A DNA stretch of 64,000 nucleotides from assembly GCF_024713975.1 (NCBI RefSeq), contig NC_091094.1, positions 12,385,001-12,449,000 on the forward strand, given 5' to 3'. The notes under the pieces were generated by a model. That model made no database searches. It saw only the letters and a list, made by a program, of their open reading frames with translations, and was not told the DNA's origin. This document shows, piece after piece, positions 1-13,150 of this stretch (position 1 is the first letter of the stretch; each line of letters begins with the position of its first letter). The translations under genes were made by a program, and so were the position numbers. The stretch is from Paralichthys olivaceus (taxonomy: Eukaryota > Chordata > Actinopteri > Pleuronectiformes > Paralichthyidae).

Positions 1-741
1 ACAGGAAGTAACAGTTTATAACTGTCTACAAGACTATGTTTAGTTCATTTACCAGCAAAATAATGAATTGTTCATCAGCCACCTATGTGACGCTGTACTG
101 AGCAATACACTAATGTCAGCTTGCTCGAGGTGATAATGAAACAGTGATGGTGAAACATGCCGATATTAAACAGCTAATATGTTTACCATGCCAGAGAAAA
201 AGTCAGAGGTAGACTGCATAGTCAGGGATATTCACTGTCACATGACCATGAATATTTGTACGAACTTTGCTGCCAGAGTAGACGTTTAGATATTTCACAG
301 ATATATGACAACTTTAATCTGCTGGTAGCATTATGAAGAACAGGTATGAAATGTTTGACAGATTCATCCTCTGTGGACCATGAACGTCTGAACAGAATTT
401 CATGGTAAACCATCTCATAGTTGTTATTGTATTTCAGTTTGAACAAACCTACTTGACCTACTGCGTTGCTCCTAATGTGCACGTAGCCTACATTGGAGTT
501 GTGATGGGCTAAACAACATGGACATGCAGCTCACCAGTGACCCACAAAGTATGTTCTGGAATTGGTGGGACTGACCTTTCTACGTGCTCTCATTAAAAAG
601 TGGCTTCCAGAGACTCTCTTTTCAGAAAGCAGAAAGACAAAGACAGAGACAAACAACAAGAGGCCAGTCCACCTTCAGTGTCAGAGCCTGCAGAAAATCT
701 GAGATCGGCTACAGAAGAGGACAGGTGTGAGTCGCACTTAC

Positions 742-3700
742 TCCCAGAATTCTGTTGCAGGTGTTGTTGCGTTTGCTGTCCAGTTGGAGGAAAAATTTGT
801 TTTATCAAATTCAACACAAGACTCTGAGAAAAAAAAAAGTGATATTTTGTTTAAACAAAGTGTAGATAAAACAAATCCTTGATCACAAAGACAGTTATGA
901 TTCTGTATGTATAATTTAAATGTATAACACTGGAACACTAAAGCTGTATGCTTTAGGATGTTTTAGGTCTCTAACCTTCTGTCAGTGAGATTCAGGGCTT
1001 TGTGAAACTAATCAATAATCTATCCATCAATCAAGAATGCAATTTATTAGAAAGTGTCGTGTTTCCTGGATATGTTTTCCCTTTTCTTTAATATCGTGAA
1101 ATAGAGCATTTCCACATTTTCATTGATTTCTCAGAGAATAATTCATGGTTTTTGATGAAAAACAATCTGGCATGTTTGGAGAACTGATATTCATGAGTGT
1201 GTGAATTTTGATGCAGCTTTATTAAATCTAAGAGCCTCTTGGGCCTTGGTGAAGGTAAACGTTCTACTGATGTGACGTAGAACACATATACACGGATGTC
1301 TTTCATGCACACGGTTCCATTTCTGTGTCTGTTTCCATGGCTACCTGTGTTCCAGGTGTTTCTGCAGCTGGCCCACGGAACCTCGGCACTAAAAGATGAG
1401 AAGAGGTAGAAGAAGGCCCAAGCCTGGATGACGATGTACGACACGGCAGCGTATGCAATCACCACCTGGGTAGCATACCCGATCCCTAAAGAGACAAGAG
1501 AAGAAACATTGATGACTGATGAAGATGGGCACAAATAATGCTGCAGCATTTATAAAAAACTGTTTTATTAGAAAGAGTATTGTCATTTCAGTTGCGTCAT
1601 AGTTTGTTGTTCGTGTCACTGCTCAATTCATAACATCAGGGCCACATGTGTGCAGCGGGCGTTGCTGTGAGCACAATTTAAGTGCGGTAAGGGACAAAGC
1701 GTTGCCAGCTGTTCTGAGGCGTATGAACTGGCTCGGGACAGACACGCCTGCTCACAGTGTGGCACCAAGCTTTAAGCTTTCAACAAAAAACGGAAGGTGT
1801 AGAGTCTCTTCTTCATGTCCGAGGTTGATTGGTAACATGATTTGATCTTATTTATAAGAGAGAGTGTGCAAACCCTGCCAATCAAAAAGCCTCCTTAAAA
1901 CTTACTACAGCAACTATTGCTTGATTAATCATATACCTCTGAGCCACAGACATCTACTGTTGTGCATGAACTATTAAAAACACATGACAGTTTATTATGA
2001 AAAAAGTGGAAACTAGTTTTTTTCGTCTTCCTGTCGTAAATATTCAATAGAAAATGTGTGTAATCATTTTCAGCTGGAAATACTCTTGCAACTACTATTT
2101 TCCAGCTGTTTGAAGTTACACTATTGCTTTATATAATGGCAAACAAGTGTAATTATGTTACCTTACATAATGCTGTACCAGTACTGATACTCATATGTAG
2201 TTAGTGGTGAATGAGATGTGATTTAATGGAATAAAAGGACAACGAATCAGGATCTTACCAGGAACTTGTTCATTTGAATTCTACCATTAAATGGTGTATT
2301 TACTGCTAAGCTCTTTAGGGAGGATGGAGTGATGATGTCTGTGTAACTTAATCAGTTTTACGTGGTTTAATTTGAAAAATGACCAACACCCACAAACAGG
2401 AAAACAACATGTTTTACTACTTTGTAATTCAATTTAAAATAACCACAGGGACTATCTGTTTCTTGACTTTGAAACAAAGTGTGTATTGTCAACAATACCG
2501 TCAACCTCTGAAGATGTATGTCAGCTATTGCTCACTTCACCAGCAAACTGTAAAACCGGACACTTATTTATGGCTTCGGGACTCTGCCAGTTTTCAGCGA
2601 ACTGGGTTTTCCCCCCTCCCCCCCCTTCCTGGAACTGTCTGACTTGTTTTTTCTTGTAAATAACATGTTGACAATTTTGAAGTTGAGAGCTTTACCTTTT
2701 TTACAGCTCTGTGCACGGCTGCCATTCATTCCAGGAAATAAGTACAAATAATACACAAGATAAAACACATGGTATGAATCACTGCACAGATATACAGTTG
2801 ATTAACTGTAACAGTTGATTAACAGCAAAATGCATAATGAATTTAGTTTCCCACGTTTTACAGCAGGTAAAATAAGTTAGACATGTGTGTGGTGAAAGTT
2901 TCCCCTTTGTTACATGGGTTTCCAGGATAAATAGAGGAAATGTTGGCTGTAATCAGAAGCATTGATACTGCTCCCTTTAACTTCTCCATCATTACGATGT
3001 CTGTTCACATAAATGCTTAATAATCCCCTCCGCAGTCTTATCTGTTTAACAAAAACAAACCCCTGACCATCTTAAATGTATTTGTAAGTATTATGTCCTC
3101 AATCTGCTTGCATGTGATTTGTAAACGGCTGTTTTGAAGCAGAGTTTGACATTTCAACCATCACCATCTCTCCATCTTGATTTTTTTATTCAGGGATAGA
3201 GGGTGTGGATTTTCCCACAGGTGAGTGGTAACAGGCACAAGACACGATTGTCAGGGCTGATTCAGCAGTGAAGTACAGCTTCCTCTTTGTTCTCAGGTCA
3301 ACAATAAATTTGTTAAACCTCTGGTACTGAAGATCATTGTTGTCCTATAAATGTACATTGTCAGTTAGATAGGCCTAAACGCAAGAGCATTATCAATCAA
3401 TACAACCAATAGAGACTAATCAGGTAATGTAAAATTACATTAAGCCAGTCTAGACACAACAAGCCATTCACTTCTGTACTGAGTCCATTCTCCCTTGAAA
3501 ATCTTAGAATTGTCTGAAATGATTGTGTGCAGTGCAGTTTGGTGCATTGTTTTTAGAATGTTTGTGAAAAAAAGCAGATATAATAGTGAAGTTGCACAAT
3601 GTGTCTCTGAACAATGCTTCCTCGTGCTTTTCTATTTTTACATCACTGGTAGTGACATTAGGTGTTTCCTATAATTTAAAACAGTATACTGACTTTTGTT

Positions 3701-5136
3701 ATATTGAGTTATATGAGAAACAAGCATATAATGGGCAAATACACTCGAGCCTGATTATAAAAAGTGACTCAGTGACTCACTTTTGTGTCTTAGTTCCGTT
3801 GCATGATACACTTCTGTAGAAAACACTGACCTTCAAACAAGGGGCAGAAGTGCCTCCAGCAGGTGATGCACCCCTGGGACGTGAACTGTCCCATGGCCGT
3901 CTCCAGGAGGAACATAGGGATACCACAAGCGAGCAGAAACAAGACATATGGAACTAGAAATGCACCTGAGAGAAACACAACAGTGAAACCAAGTGTGAAT
4001 AACCAGAACACTGTCTGCGGGTTCATCTCAAACACATCTCATAATTAATCCAGTTCAGAGGATCCTTGTGCAACTTGAAGGATACAAAATTTAAAAAAAA
4101 GTATGAATAAACAAATGTAAAGAAATTTAAAAAATAATGTAGGAAAATGCAAATAAAATAATTAATAAATGTAGAAGAAATCAATACATTAAAAAAATTA
4201 ATGAATAATGAAGAAATACATTAATAAATATAGAAATTAATATATAAAGTAGAAATATATAAAGAAATGAATGAATAAATATATAAAGAAATTAATGAAT
4301 AGATGTAAATTAATGGATTTCAAAATAAGTAAATTTGGTAAAAAACTAAATTAATAAATAATAATACATCAATACATTTTATAAATAAACGTGGAAAAAC
4401 AGAAGCAGCTTTTGTAGTTGCAACTGTATTTATCTATTCTATTATTTATACTTGTGTTATTTAATTGTCACAGTTTAATCAATTATTGTCTTATTTTTTA
4501 AAAAAAAGACTATTTGTGGCTTTAGTTTGTTAAAGAGCTGAACACAGTGTTCTCAGCTACAGGTTCTCATTTGCAGGAGAAATTGATTTTCATTTAAAAA
4601 CCATTAAAAATCCTGGTCTGACACGGTGTTTGTTCACAGACTGTGGCCCTGGAAAACATGACTGTGATGTAATGTTGCAGAGTTCAAGGAGGCACAGTCT
4701 GTATGTCTTTTCTTTTTTCTGTGTAAACATGTTGGCCTCCCCATGTTGCTCAAGGATAGCTAAGATCTCTTATAATAATAATAATTCACAGCCATGCTCT
4801 ATTTATAAGGTTATTTTCCCACATTTGTTGACATCACAATCATTTGGAGTGCACACACACACACACACAATAATAAGCATATGTGGGTGTAATGTTTCTG
4901 CAGTCGACATCCTGCTCACCTCCACCGTTCTTGTAGCACAGATAGGGGAACCTCCAGAGGTTTCCCAGCCCGACCAGGGTCCCTGCCACTGCCAGCATGA
5001 ACTCTAACTTGCTCGCCCATTGGCCCCGGTCCAGCAGCTGGTTCTTCTTCAGAAGCCTGTTATCTGGAGCTGGCACCTCAGGACTGTTTCCTTTGAGAAA
5101 ATCCCTGGACATGTTCAGAGACAGAGGCGCATTCAT
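742..5136 (-). CDS. SLC6-family Na+/Cl--dependent transporter (GABA/betaine/taurine-like), 5' part
   Basis: Plasma-membrane symporter of the SLC6 family; only the N-terminal part is in the window and the gene continues beyond position 1. Exons, read on the minus strand with matching phases: 4920-5136 (start codon, N-terminus and TM1), 3831-3965 (TM2), 1345-1485 (TM3 and start of extracellular loop 2), 742-823 (loop 2). TM1 carries the family signature [18 protein letters not shown], which lines the sodium and substrate sites. TM2 has GQFTSQG followed by a CPLFEG end. Loop 2 has two cysteines (PWASC and WNTESC) that form the conserved disulfide, and three N-glycosylation sequons (NFS, NWT, NAT). 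An in-frame TGA lies directly before the start ATG, so this start is well supported. The branch is GAT2/GAT3/BGT1/TauT-like, but TM1 reads AGTLVGLGN rather than AGEIIGLGN, so I do not assign a specific paralogue or substrate. Confidence 0.85.
4085..4400. repeat. AT-rich degenerate tandem repeat in SLC6 intron 1
   Basis: About 315 bp of A/T-rich sequence built from shifting variants of AATAAAT, ATTAATGAATAAAT and AGAAAT. It lies in the intron between the first and second coding exons of the SLC6 gene. It looks like a decayed low-complexity array, with no coding signal. Confidence 0.7.
4850..4869. repeat. Short (CA)n microsatellite
   Basis: A run of about ten CA dinucleotides in SLC6 intron 1, some 50 bp from the donor of the first coding exon. 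Confidence 0.8.
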
Positions 5137-5178
5137 TCAGATAGGAAAGAGAAAATAACCCAACAGGATGAAAGCAAA

Positions 5179-5560
5179 GCTGAAAAGCCCCTCCACCTCC
5201 TCCACACTCAGATAGAGACTAGTTATTTGGGAAATGCATATTCTAATTGTAATTGTTGTTTTGTAGGTTTTGAGCCTGCAGGGCTGAGGGCAGTGGAAGA
5301 TTCCGCTGTGCTGAGTTCATTTAAGGCGCATTCCGCAATTAAAGTGATGCATTTTGCAGCTCAGTGAAAAACAAACACAGAACAAACACAAAAAAAAGGA
5401 AAAACGGGTACTTACCCCTCCATTGGTTCGATCAGCAGCGGAGTGATCAGTATTCCTCTCAGCTGGGTTCACCACACAAACATGTCATGAGCAGAGCCAG
5501 AGTATAAGAAGAGGGAAAAACGAGACAAGCAGCTTTGTTTTCCTTTGGCTCCTCTGTGGT
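5179..5560 (-). other. Probable 5' leader exons of the SLC6 gene
   Basis: On the minus strand a good donor (GGG|GTAAGT) ends an upstream exon at 5416, and a CAG acceptor at 5180-5181 begins the leader of the coding exon at 5179. The upstream limit is not visible; about 5560 is a guess. The intron between them is about 240 bp. An upstream ATG at 5421-5423 would, after this splice, open a 16-codon frame that stops directly before the main ATG. The exon join is inferred from splice consensus only. Confidence 0.4.
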
Positions 5561-6310
5561 CCTGGCTATTGTCGCGCTGCTCTGCGCACCATGCTGGAAA
5601 AAAACTATTTGGCTCTGTCAAAGGTCCAAGATATAGCCAACCACTTCCCTGCTGTATTTTTCCACTGAGACAGAAATAGCTTGAGTCTTGAGATTAGCAC
5701 AGTTGCTAACAACTAAACCAAATCAGCTGAGCAGCCTCGGCTCTGTCAGTGGGTGGAAACAAGCTTCATGTTATCTGCCAATTGGGAATTTCTTAGCTTT
5801 GGATCATGGATCATGGTGAAACAACAGCAACAACAATAGCAGTGTGCAGACGGTCATCTGCTGTGGATAACATGATGATCTGGACTCATGTTCTATTCTC
5901 TTAGTTTATACAGCATATTGAGATTATTCTAACACAGTTTCATTATAGTGTATCATGAACATGTGCAGCATTTTAATCTTTATTTCTTTTCATTTTCATA
6001 TTCAGTCGGTTTCTTTACCAGCACATGACTCTTTATTCGTAGATTTTAGATTTTACTTCCTTCTTTAGTGTAGTCAAGGTCACCACGTTAACTGAAGCCC
6101 TCCCTTTTTACTGTGACACTTACATGTACCACAGTGCAGGGCTGTGCACAGACATGTATGGGGCGTTGCTCCTCTGCAACAATGACATACTGTTAAATCA
6201 AGTCTGGTGTTGTGTAGCAGATTTAAACATGCATCTCATAAACTATAGAGTGAATCAAACATCACAAAGTAAATGTCCTAATAACTTGTAACCAGTGATG
6301 GTGTTTATTG

Positions 6311-6632
6311 TTAAAGGTTCAGTGTGTAGAATTTAGTGATATCTAGTGGTGAAGTTGCATGTTGCAGCTGGACACCTCTCACCTCACACTCCTCTTCCAA
6401 ACATGCAAGAGTAGAGGGGTACTGTAAAAACATGGCAGCCTCCGTAGAGAGGACCGTCTCCAGATGTAAATATAAAGTATTTAAATATAAAGGGCCAGTT
6501 TTAGGGTAAAGAAAACAACAGTTCGTACAATTTAGTTGAAAATCACTGGTGAGAAAATCACTAGAAAAATTTTATATTCACTTTCTGCCAATAGATCCCT
6601 TTCACCTAAATCTTACAGACTGAACCTTTAAA
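6311..6632. mobile_element. MITE-like element with terminal inverted repeats, copy 1
   Basis: The left end TTAAAGGTTCAGTGTGTAGA is matched in inverted form by the right end, which reads TCTTACAGACTGAACCTTTAA. The interior (leukocyte-style AT-rich, about 320 bp, non-coding) recurs at 34882-35236 and 37043-37389 with shared landmarks such as CACCTCTCACCTCAC, CTTCCAAACATG, GGGTAAAGAAAAC and CAATAGATCCCTTTCACCTAA. Shared terminal inverted repeats and lack of coding capacity indicate a non-autonomous DNA transposon family. The superfamily is not assigned. Confidence 0.7.
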
Positions 6633-9600
6633 GTGTAACGTGAGTGCAGGTCAGAGGGAGGGAAGAGGAACCAGACTCTGACAGAGACTGACATAGGAGC
6701 TTTAATTAGTGTCTACCTGATCCTGGAGCAGCAGTGTTATAATTATTCAGCAACCCAACATCGCTAAAAACAACATGAATCTGACTCTGCATCGAAATGT
6801 CTACAGCTCTAGTGCTCACCACTGTGCAGGAGACGGGAGGGACGGAGGGTAGAGACTAATCTCCCAACGTGATATGTTTGATTAGTTCACAAATGTATGG
6901 ATTATTTATTCAATCCATATATTTGTTTAACAGGGAAGCTGTGCACAAACAGGAGTATCATATTAATGTATATATATATATGTTTAAGTCTATGTCTATG
7001 TGTATTTGTGTATGTGCCAGCCACAGTGGCACCAATGAGGTATCTTATCATCTAGCAGTTTCTGCTACTGAGAGATTAGATTGATTCTACATTTTTTCAA
7101 TTATTTATTCTGGTGAGACAGATATCTAATGTGATTTAACATTTATTTACAACCAAATTATTATTTAAAAAAAACTATTAATTAAACATTCTACTGAAGA
7201 CCTATATTTCATTAACTTGTAAATGAAGTTGCAAAACATTGTCTTTTACTAATATATATGTCCTTCATTTTCTAAACAATTAAAAATATCGTCTAATGTT
7301 GATAGACATCAAACTTGCACATGAAGTGTGTGCATGAAACTGTGGAAAAAAACAATCACTCGGTCCGATGATAAATCTGCTTCTCCACTGAGTGAATTTC
7401 TCTCTTTTTGGTGAAACCAGCAACAAAAACATTTCTGAAAAAAGGCTGCATAAGAGTCCGTCATCCAGAAGCACAACATCACCTTCAGTGATTGTAAGAA
7501 AGAATCCTTTCATGGCGCTGCAGAAGAAATGTCATGAGATGATCAGCTCGGATAATAGCTGTGAGCGTCCAGCCAGAATTTTAGGTTTCTACCACACAAC
7601 CCTCTAGCGGGACGACATGTGCATGGTTGTTAAGTTATTAGATGCATTCCACTACAGAGAGTCTCTCAGGGCTGTTTGATTCAAGCCCTCGAGTGAAGAG
7701 TTGGGAGTTGTAGGAATGTGTGATTTCCTCCAGGGAAACAAATCCAAAGCTTCCGCTCACATTTGCAGCTTGTGCCTTTGAGAAGTTTTGTCACCGACAT
7801 TATGATCATCTTCACGTCATGAACTGGAGGAAGGAAATATCCTCAGTACTCACAAAGCCTTCACCACAGGAAACAGATAGCTACTGTGTGTATGAAAGGA
7901 GTGGCTACAGAAGTCCACGCTGATGTTTGACCAGTTTAACTAAACTAGAAACAGGTCTTTTTCCACACACCACCACGTTATCTCCCCTTGAAGCTCTGTC
8001 CAGACATCGATGGTGCACGCACGGTGAATCTTCAGTAATTTGGCTCAATTGAACTCTTCCACTCTACTGATTTTACCTCACAAATAAAAGGGGACACGAT
8101 TGCCCAACTTGCTGGATGCAGAGGAGGCATCAACACAGTCATATCTGACTGATGAGTCCAGTTTACATTCCCACTGGATTATTTAGAAGTCACCAAAACT
8201 TCTCTTCTTGCCTAACATCTCTCCTCTTTTAAATCTGCAGCCTCTCCACTATACTTCCTGTCACATGCTTGTGCACATAGAAAGCTATAAGCCACTGTTT
8301 GTTACACAGTGAAGCAGCTGAAGTGTTTGTATTGAAAACTCCTCTGGGAAACTGGAAATTTGAGGTGATCATGTTTCAGGTCGTCAGAAAGAAATCCAAC
8401 ACTCAAATGACAAAGTTAAAGAACAGGTTTCATGACGACACGTACTGGCATTGTCCTTGTACCTGTGTTCTGTTTCAACAGGCTATTAGTGACACCAGGT
8501 ACAGTTGAAACAATAAAAGCTCTGCTTTATTTGTGAGGCACCTCTTTTCAAACAATGAGTCAAAAAATCTACACAGACATAAAAACAAGATGAGACAGCT
8601 ACTACTGAAGACTATTTAGTTTGCTGTAAATCTGTCTAGAGCCAACAAGGACCATGCTCTGTACATTTAAATTGTTCACACACAGGCACATATACATGCT
8701 CAAAAGAAGTTAAATATTCAGCTGCAAAATCAAGTGCTGAATAAAATGTAATTGCAATTAATTATGTCCACGTGGATAATAGGTAACAATAACTGATCCT
8801 AGGCAGGACAGACGTACACTTCCTCAACAAGAAGACAACTTAAATTAAAATGGAGTCCTCACAGATAAGATGCTTTCTTTCCTCACAGAGCAGGTTTTCT
8901 CAGCTGTTGTGCCAGAGGATGTGTGAAGGGTGGGAGTATCGCACTACACACATTTTATAACAGGCCAGCTTCAAGCCTGTCTTCAAATTTTCACTTTGGA
9001 ATTAAGCAAAAAGATAAAAAGCATTTCACTTCCAGGAGTGATCAAGTTTTATCATCAATGGACTGAAAAAGCTTTGGGTTCAGTGTCTTCTTTCAGTGTT
9101 TTCTCTCTTTTTAAAAAATGACCTTTTTTCTTATATTTATATTTTATTGTTCGGATTGTTGAGCATCTTGTTCTGCTACATTTTATAAAAATGTTCTATA
9201 GGAACAACCTTGAAAAAGCACCTCGTAAATGCCATAATGTCTACAAGTTGTACTATTATGAACCGAGGAGGCAAAGATGATGAAAAACTTTGTTTTACTT
9301 GAATGCATTTATTGATTCTTTTGAGACAATAAAACGTAAAAGGAAGAAAAATAGACACTGTTTAGTGCGCAGTAAGATATTTTCATAGCTTCATTTTAAT
9401 ATTAGAATTACATTTACTTTTACAGTTTGCACAAATCCACACTCTATAATTGATAAAATTCAGGATAAAATTCACCAAATGTCAGGCTCACTTTGTTTTT
9501 GGGATGAAGAGGAGGTCCGATAACACACCTCTTAATGGCAGCAGGATGAGACCCTCACTCATTTATAAAGATGGACACAGAAACATACAACAAAGTTCTT

Positions 9601-12600
9601 TTTTTCAAAATGAGACAAAAACAAGTCTTCCCTCTTTCAGCAAAAATATTCAGTATGGTTAAACCTTCGGCTGTGCATTCATATCACAAGTAAGAGTCAA
9701 CAACAGGAGTGAGACACGTGAGTCTCACATCATGAGTCAGAGTACCTGCAGTTCCTCATAGGTCCCGGGTTTTGTCATGCTCAAGCATATTTGAAACTCT
9801 TTCGCTTCATAAGTTGATATCAAAGTCACAAAGTTTGTAACCAATATGTAAACACACAAATCTGTCACAAAGATGTACAGCTCAGACCCGTACATATACA
9901 TCACCCCCTGGTGGCGGGTACACTTTCGAACCAGAGGAAAACAAAGCAGATTTCGAAATTATATCGGAAAATAAGTTACACAATAATAATAATAAGAAGA
10001 AGAGATATTACAGTTTTCTGATACTTTCATTATTTTAACAGATCTATCTCGTATAGCGTGGACAGGAAGCTGAGGTTTTACAATATGACATTTAAATTAT
10101 GACTGTCTGGTGGGAGGTGATGGACAAAAATCATCAAAGAAGAGATGATGATGTAAACCACTGGTGGAGATGATGTGAAGCACTATGGTGCAAACAGCAT
10201 TTCTTTCTGCCCTTAGTTTTTAGTCTTGACAATTGACATGTGTATTTTTGTCTCGTCTTATCCACTTAGTCATCAAATGGAAAAGTACACAGAAAAAAAC
10301 AGAAATCTCTGAAAGGAGGTTTATTTCCACATTCTTCAGCACAATGAGGAGAGAAATGGCAGCTGATGAGAGATCATGGCATCAAAATGACAAACACACT
10401 GTCGTCTTTACTCAGAATTAACATCATTATGCTAAACAACATACGAGTCATGAGTCAACAACTTTTTAAATCACATCAAATGTGTCTCCCACCTAAACCA
10501 CTGAGCAGATTATTAATGTTAAAGGCAGTTTCCGTTTATCTTAATTAGGATTTATTTAATTTAAAAGGACTAGTTCCAGAGCTTGGGAAATAAGCTAATT
10601 GTGTTCTTGAGAGAGCGAGAGGGAAAGATAACAACTCATGTCTGTAGGCTAAACGTGAATGTGCAGTCACTCCAAGGTCAGTTTAAATCAGGAAACACAA
10701 AAAGGGAAACCAGCGACTCCCATCATTTGAATATACAAATTCCACCGATCAAAGCTGGAGCAGTGACCGATTGAAGTTTCTGCTGGTTGCCTGGCAACCA
10801 CTGTCACGCAGGTTTTTTTTGTATGTACTAAACAAACAGGTCCAAGGTTTTAACTAGTGAGCCCTCCAGGATCTGGATTTGTTTTAAAAAAGAGGCTGAT
10901 TACTGAAGTGTTTCCACTGTTTCCTGGGTTTAAGCTAACAGGAATCTGGTTTCATCTTCATATAGACATGATTCATATCAATATTCTCATTGAACTCCAA
11001 GTTAGAGAGCAAAAAAGTGTATTTACCCCAAATATCCCTTCAACAGACATTTTCAAAACAGTTCAGTGTAGAATAATTAGGAGTTGGCACATTACTTTTA
11101 AAATCTAACTCGAAATATGAAACCACTTTGACCTAATCCCCTTTCAACAACGGGTGGTGACTTCTTCCTTTCTTTTCTTTCTTTCTTTTTTTTGAACATC
11201 AACCGCCCTCATAAACAGCAGTGAAAATGTTTTCCAGCTTGATTATGAAAGGCACAGAGAGACACTTCCACAAATGGACCTTGAACATACATGCTCAGGT
11301 TTGTAGAATACACACAGCAAGCCCTTTTGTTTAACAACCCATTCAATAAATTCAGTTTTGGGAACTTAGTGACAAGAGCTGTTATCTTGACTGGGCTCCC
11401 TGCCCCCACAACAAGTCCACAGACACCTGTGTGAATGACACCTCGAGCATAAACACGGCAGGTTATGAAATAGAAACGCATTGTTATGGAGCCAGTCACA
11501 GTTATTTATGAGGGTTGGAAATGCACTTGGTTTGAACTCAAAGTGCAGTAAGATCACTGGGTGGTTTTGGTGCTAAATGGCCTGGAAAACAATTATTTAA
11601 GATATCTATTAATTATTAATCAGTCAACACAGGAGGGGTGAGCGGTAATGATGCTGTAATCACTGTTCACTGGTTTGGGTGGTGGTGAGGTTACTGCGTT
11701 ATTAAAAAAAAAAAGTTGACACAGTTAAACATTGATATTTTTTTTAAATGCCATAAAAACACGTCACTATAATCTGATAAATTAGATGAACCACTCCTGA
11801 GTGAAACATCAACACTGGTTTAAAGTTTGATACAATAAAATTGAATTGAAGTACTGGCAAAGGTTTTACTGCTGTATGGCACTGTTAATGTGAGTCCAAG
11901 CAAACACAGAGTCTGACAGTCAAAACAGGCATCTTTTTCTTTTTTTTTTTTAAACTTTCATAGCTAAAACCGCACTATGAAACTTGAACAGAAAACATTG
12001 AACCTGAAATAATAATGATGATAATAATAGTAACAATTAGACTGCGGATTCACAGAAGAACAGGCGATTAAACACATTAAGCCCACAGCTCTATAGACTA
12101 TTTAAAGTTCACACTTTACACATTGGTCTGATTTAAAATCAACAAAACAATAATTCAACTATTATTGCAAAAATGTAAACATCCCTCCAAGTTCATGACA
12201 ACATCTCCACAAATACAGTCAAAATGTCAGTCCTGGGACGAGCTAAGACTTTTGGCCTTTTTCATTATCGAGGAGACATTTTTTAATAATCTCACATCAG
12301 CGTATGATGTTCAAGCAACAATACAAACTGTCAACTTCTGATTCGAGGACATTTAAGGCTTCTGTGTTGGAAATGTATCAAAAACTCGGTCTATCAAATG
12401 ACGGCTATCATCTAAATCCATATCACTGAAAGTTGATTCATTGATTGAGTCAATAATCAAATAATTTTGCCAAATGATTTGCTCATTTGTGCATATTTAC
12501 CTCATTGTAAATTGGGAATTGGAGGGTTTTGGAATTGTTGGATGGAAAAAAAACATTGAAAAAGTCACTAGACATTTTACATATTAATACAATTATCAAA

Positions 12601-12899
12601 TCAACAATAAATATGGCAAATATTTGCTGATCCAACTTTTTGAAAGTGGGAGTATTGCTGGAATTGGTGATTTGTGGAACTGTGAATGAATCAAGTCTAT
12701 TTATAGACGGTGCTCTAGACGATGGGAGATATAAAATGTTCATTACTTTCTTACATTTTTGGACTATATATCATTAATATATTGACAAAAATTTAACTGA
12801 CGGATTCTAACATAATGAATTATGATTGAGTTTCCGCCATGCAAGCAAGTGAATAATTTTTATTTATATTTGTTCTCTACCTATCTTGATAGTTTGGGG

Positions 12900-13150
12900 A
12901 CTATCTCATGCTGAAAGATACATTTATTTGTTGATCAACTAATTATTTATCAAAATATTCATAATGTAATTCAATTAATAAATGCAACATATTTACTGTT
13001 TCTCTCTTCTCAGATGTGAAAATATTATTGGTTTTTTTTCCAAATGATTAATTAAATATCTTCTGTTTCTCTGACAAAAAAAGAGTTGAGAAATTTTTAA
13101 GATTTCACCCTGGGCTATTTGCTGACCGTTATGGGGTAAATGATTGACAA
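12900..13150. mobile_element. Degraded copy of a dispersed teleost repeat
   Basis: The stretch has repeated ATTAAT/GATTAATT boxes, a TCAGATGTGAAAATATT segment, and a later TTAAGATTTCACCCTGGGC segment. These resemble a non-autonomous element widely dispersed in teleost genomes, recalled from memory. Related fragments occur at 21255-21440, 44270-44345 and, inverted, 54700-54975. It is non-coding. Confidence 0.4.

Noticed and set aside
593-827. A further SLC6 exon just beyond 742
   Set aside because: The sequence 593-735 on the minus strand does not contain the expected ERRVL-type continuation; the next exon is presumably outside the window.
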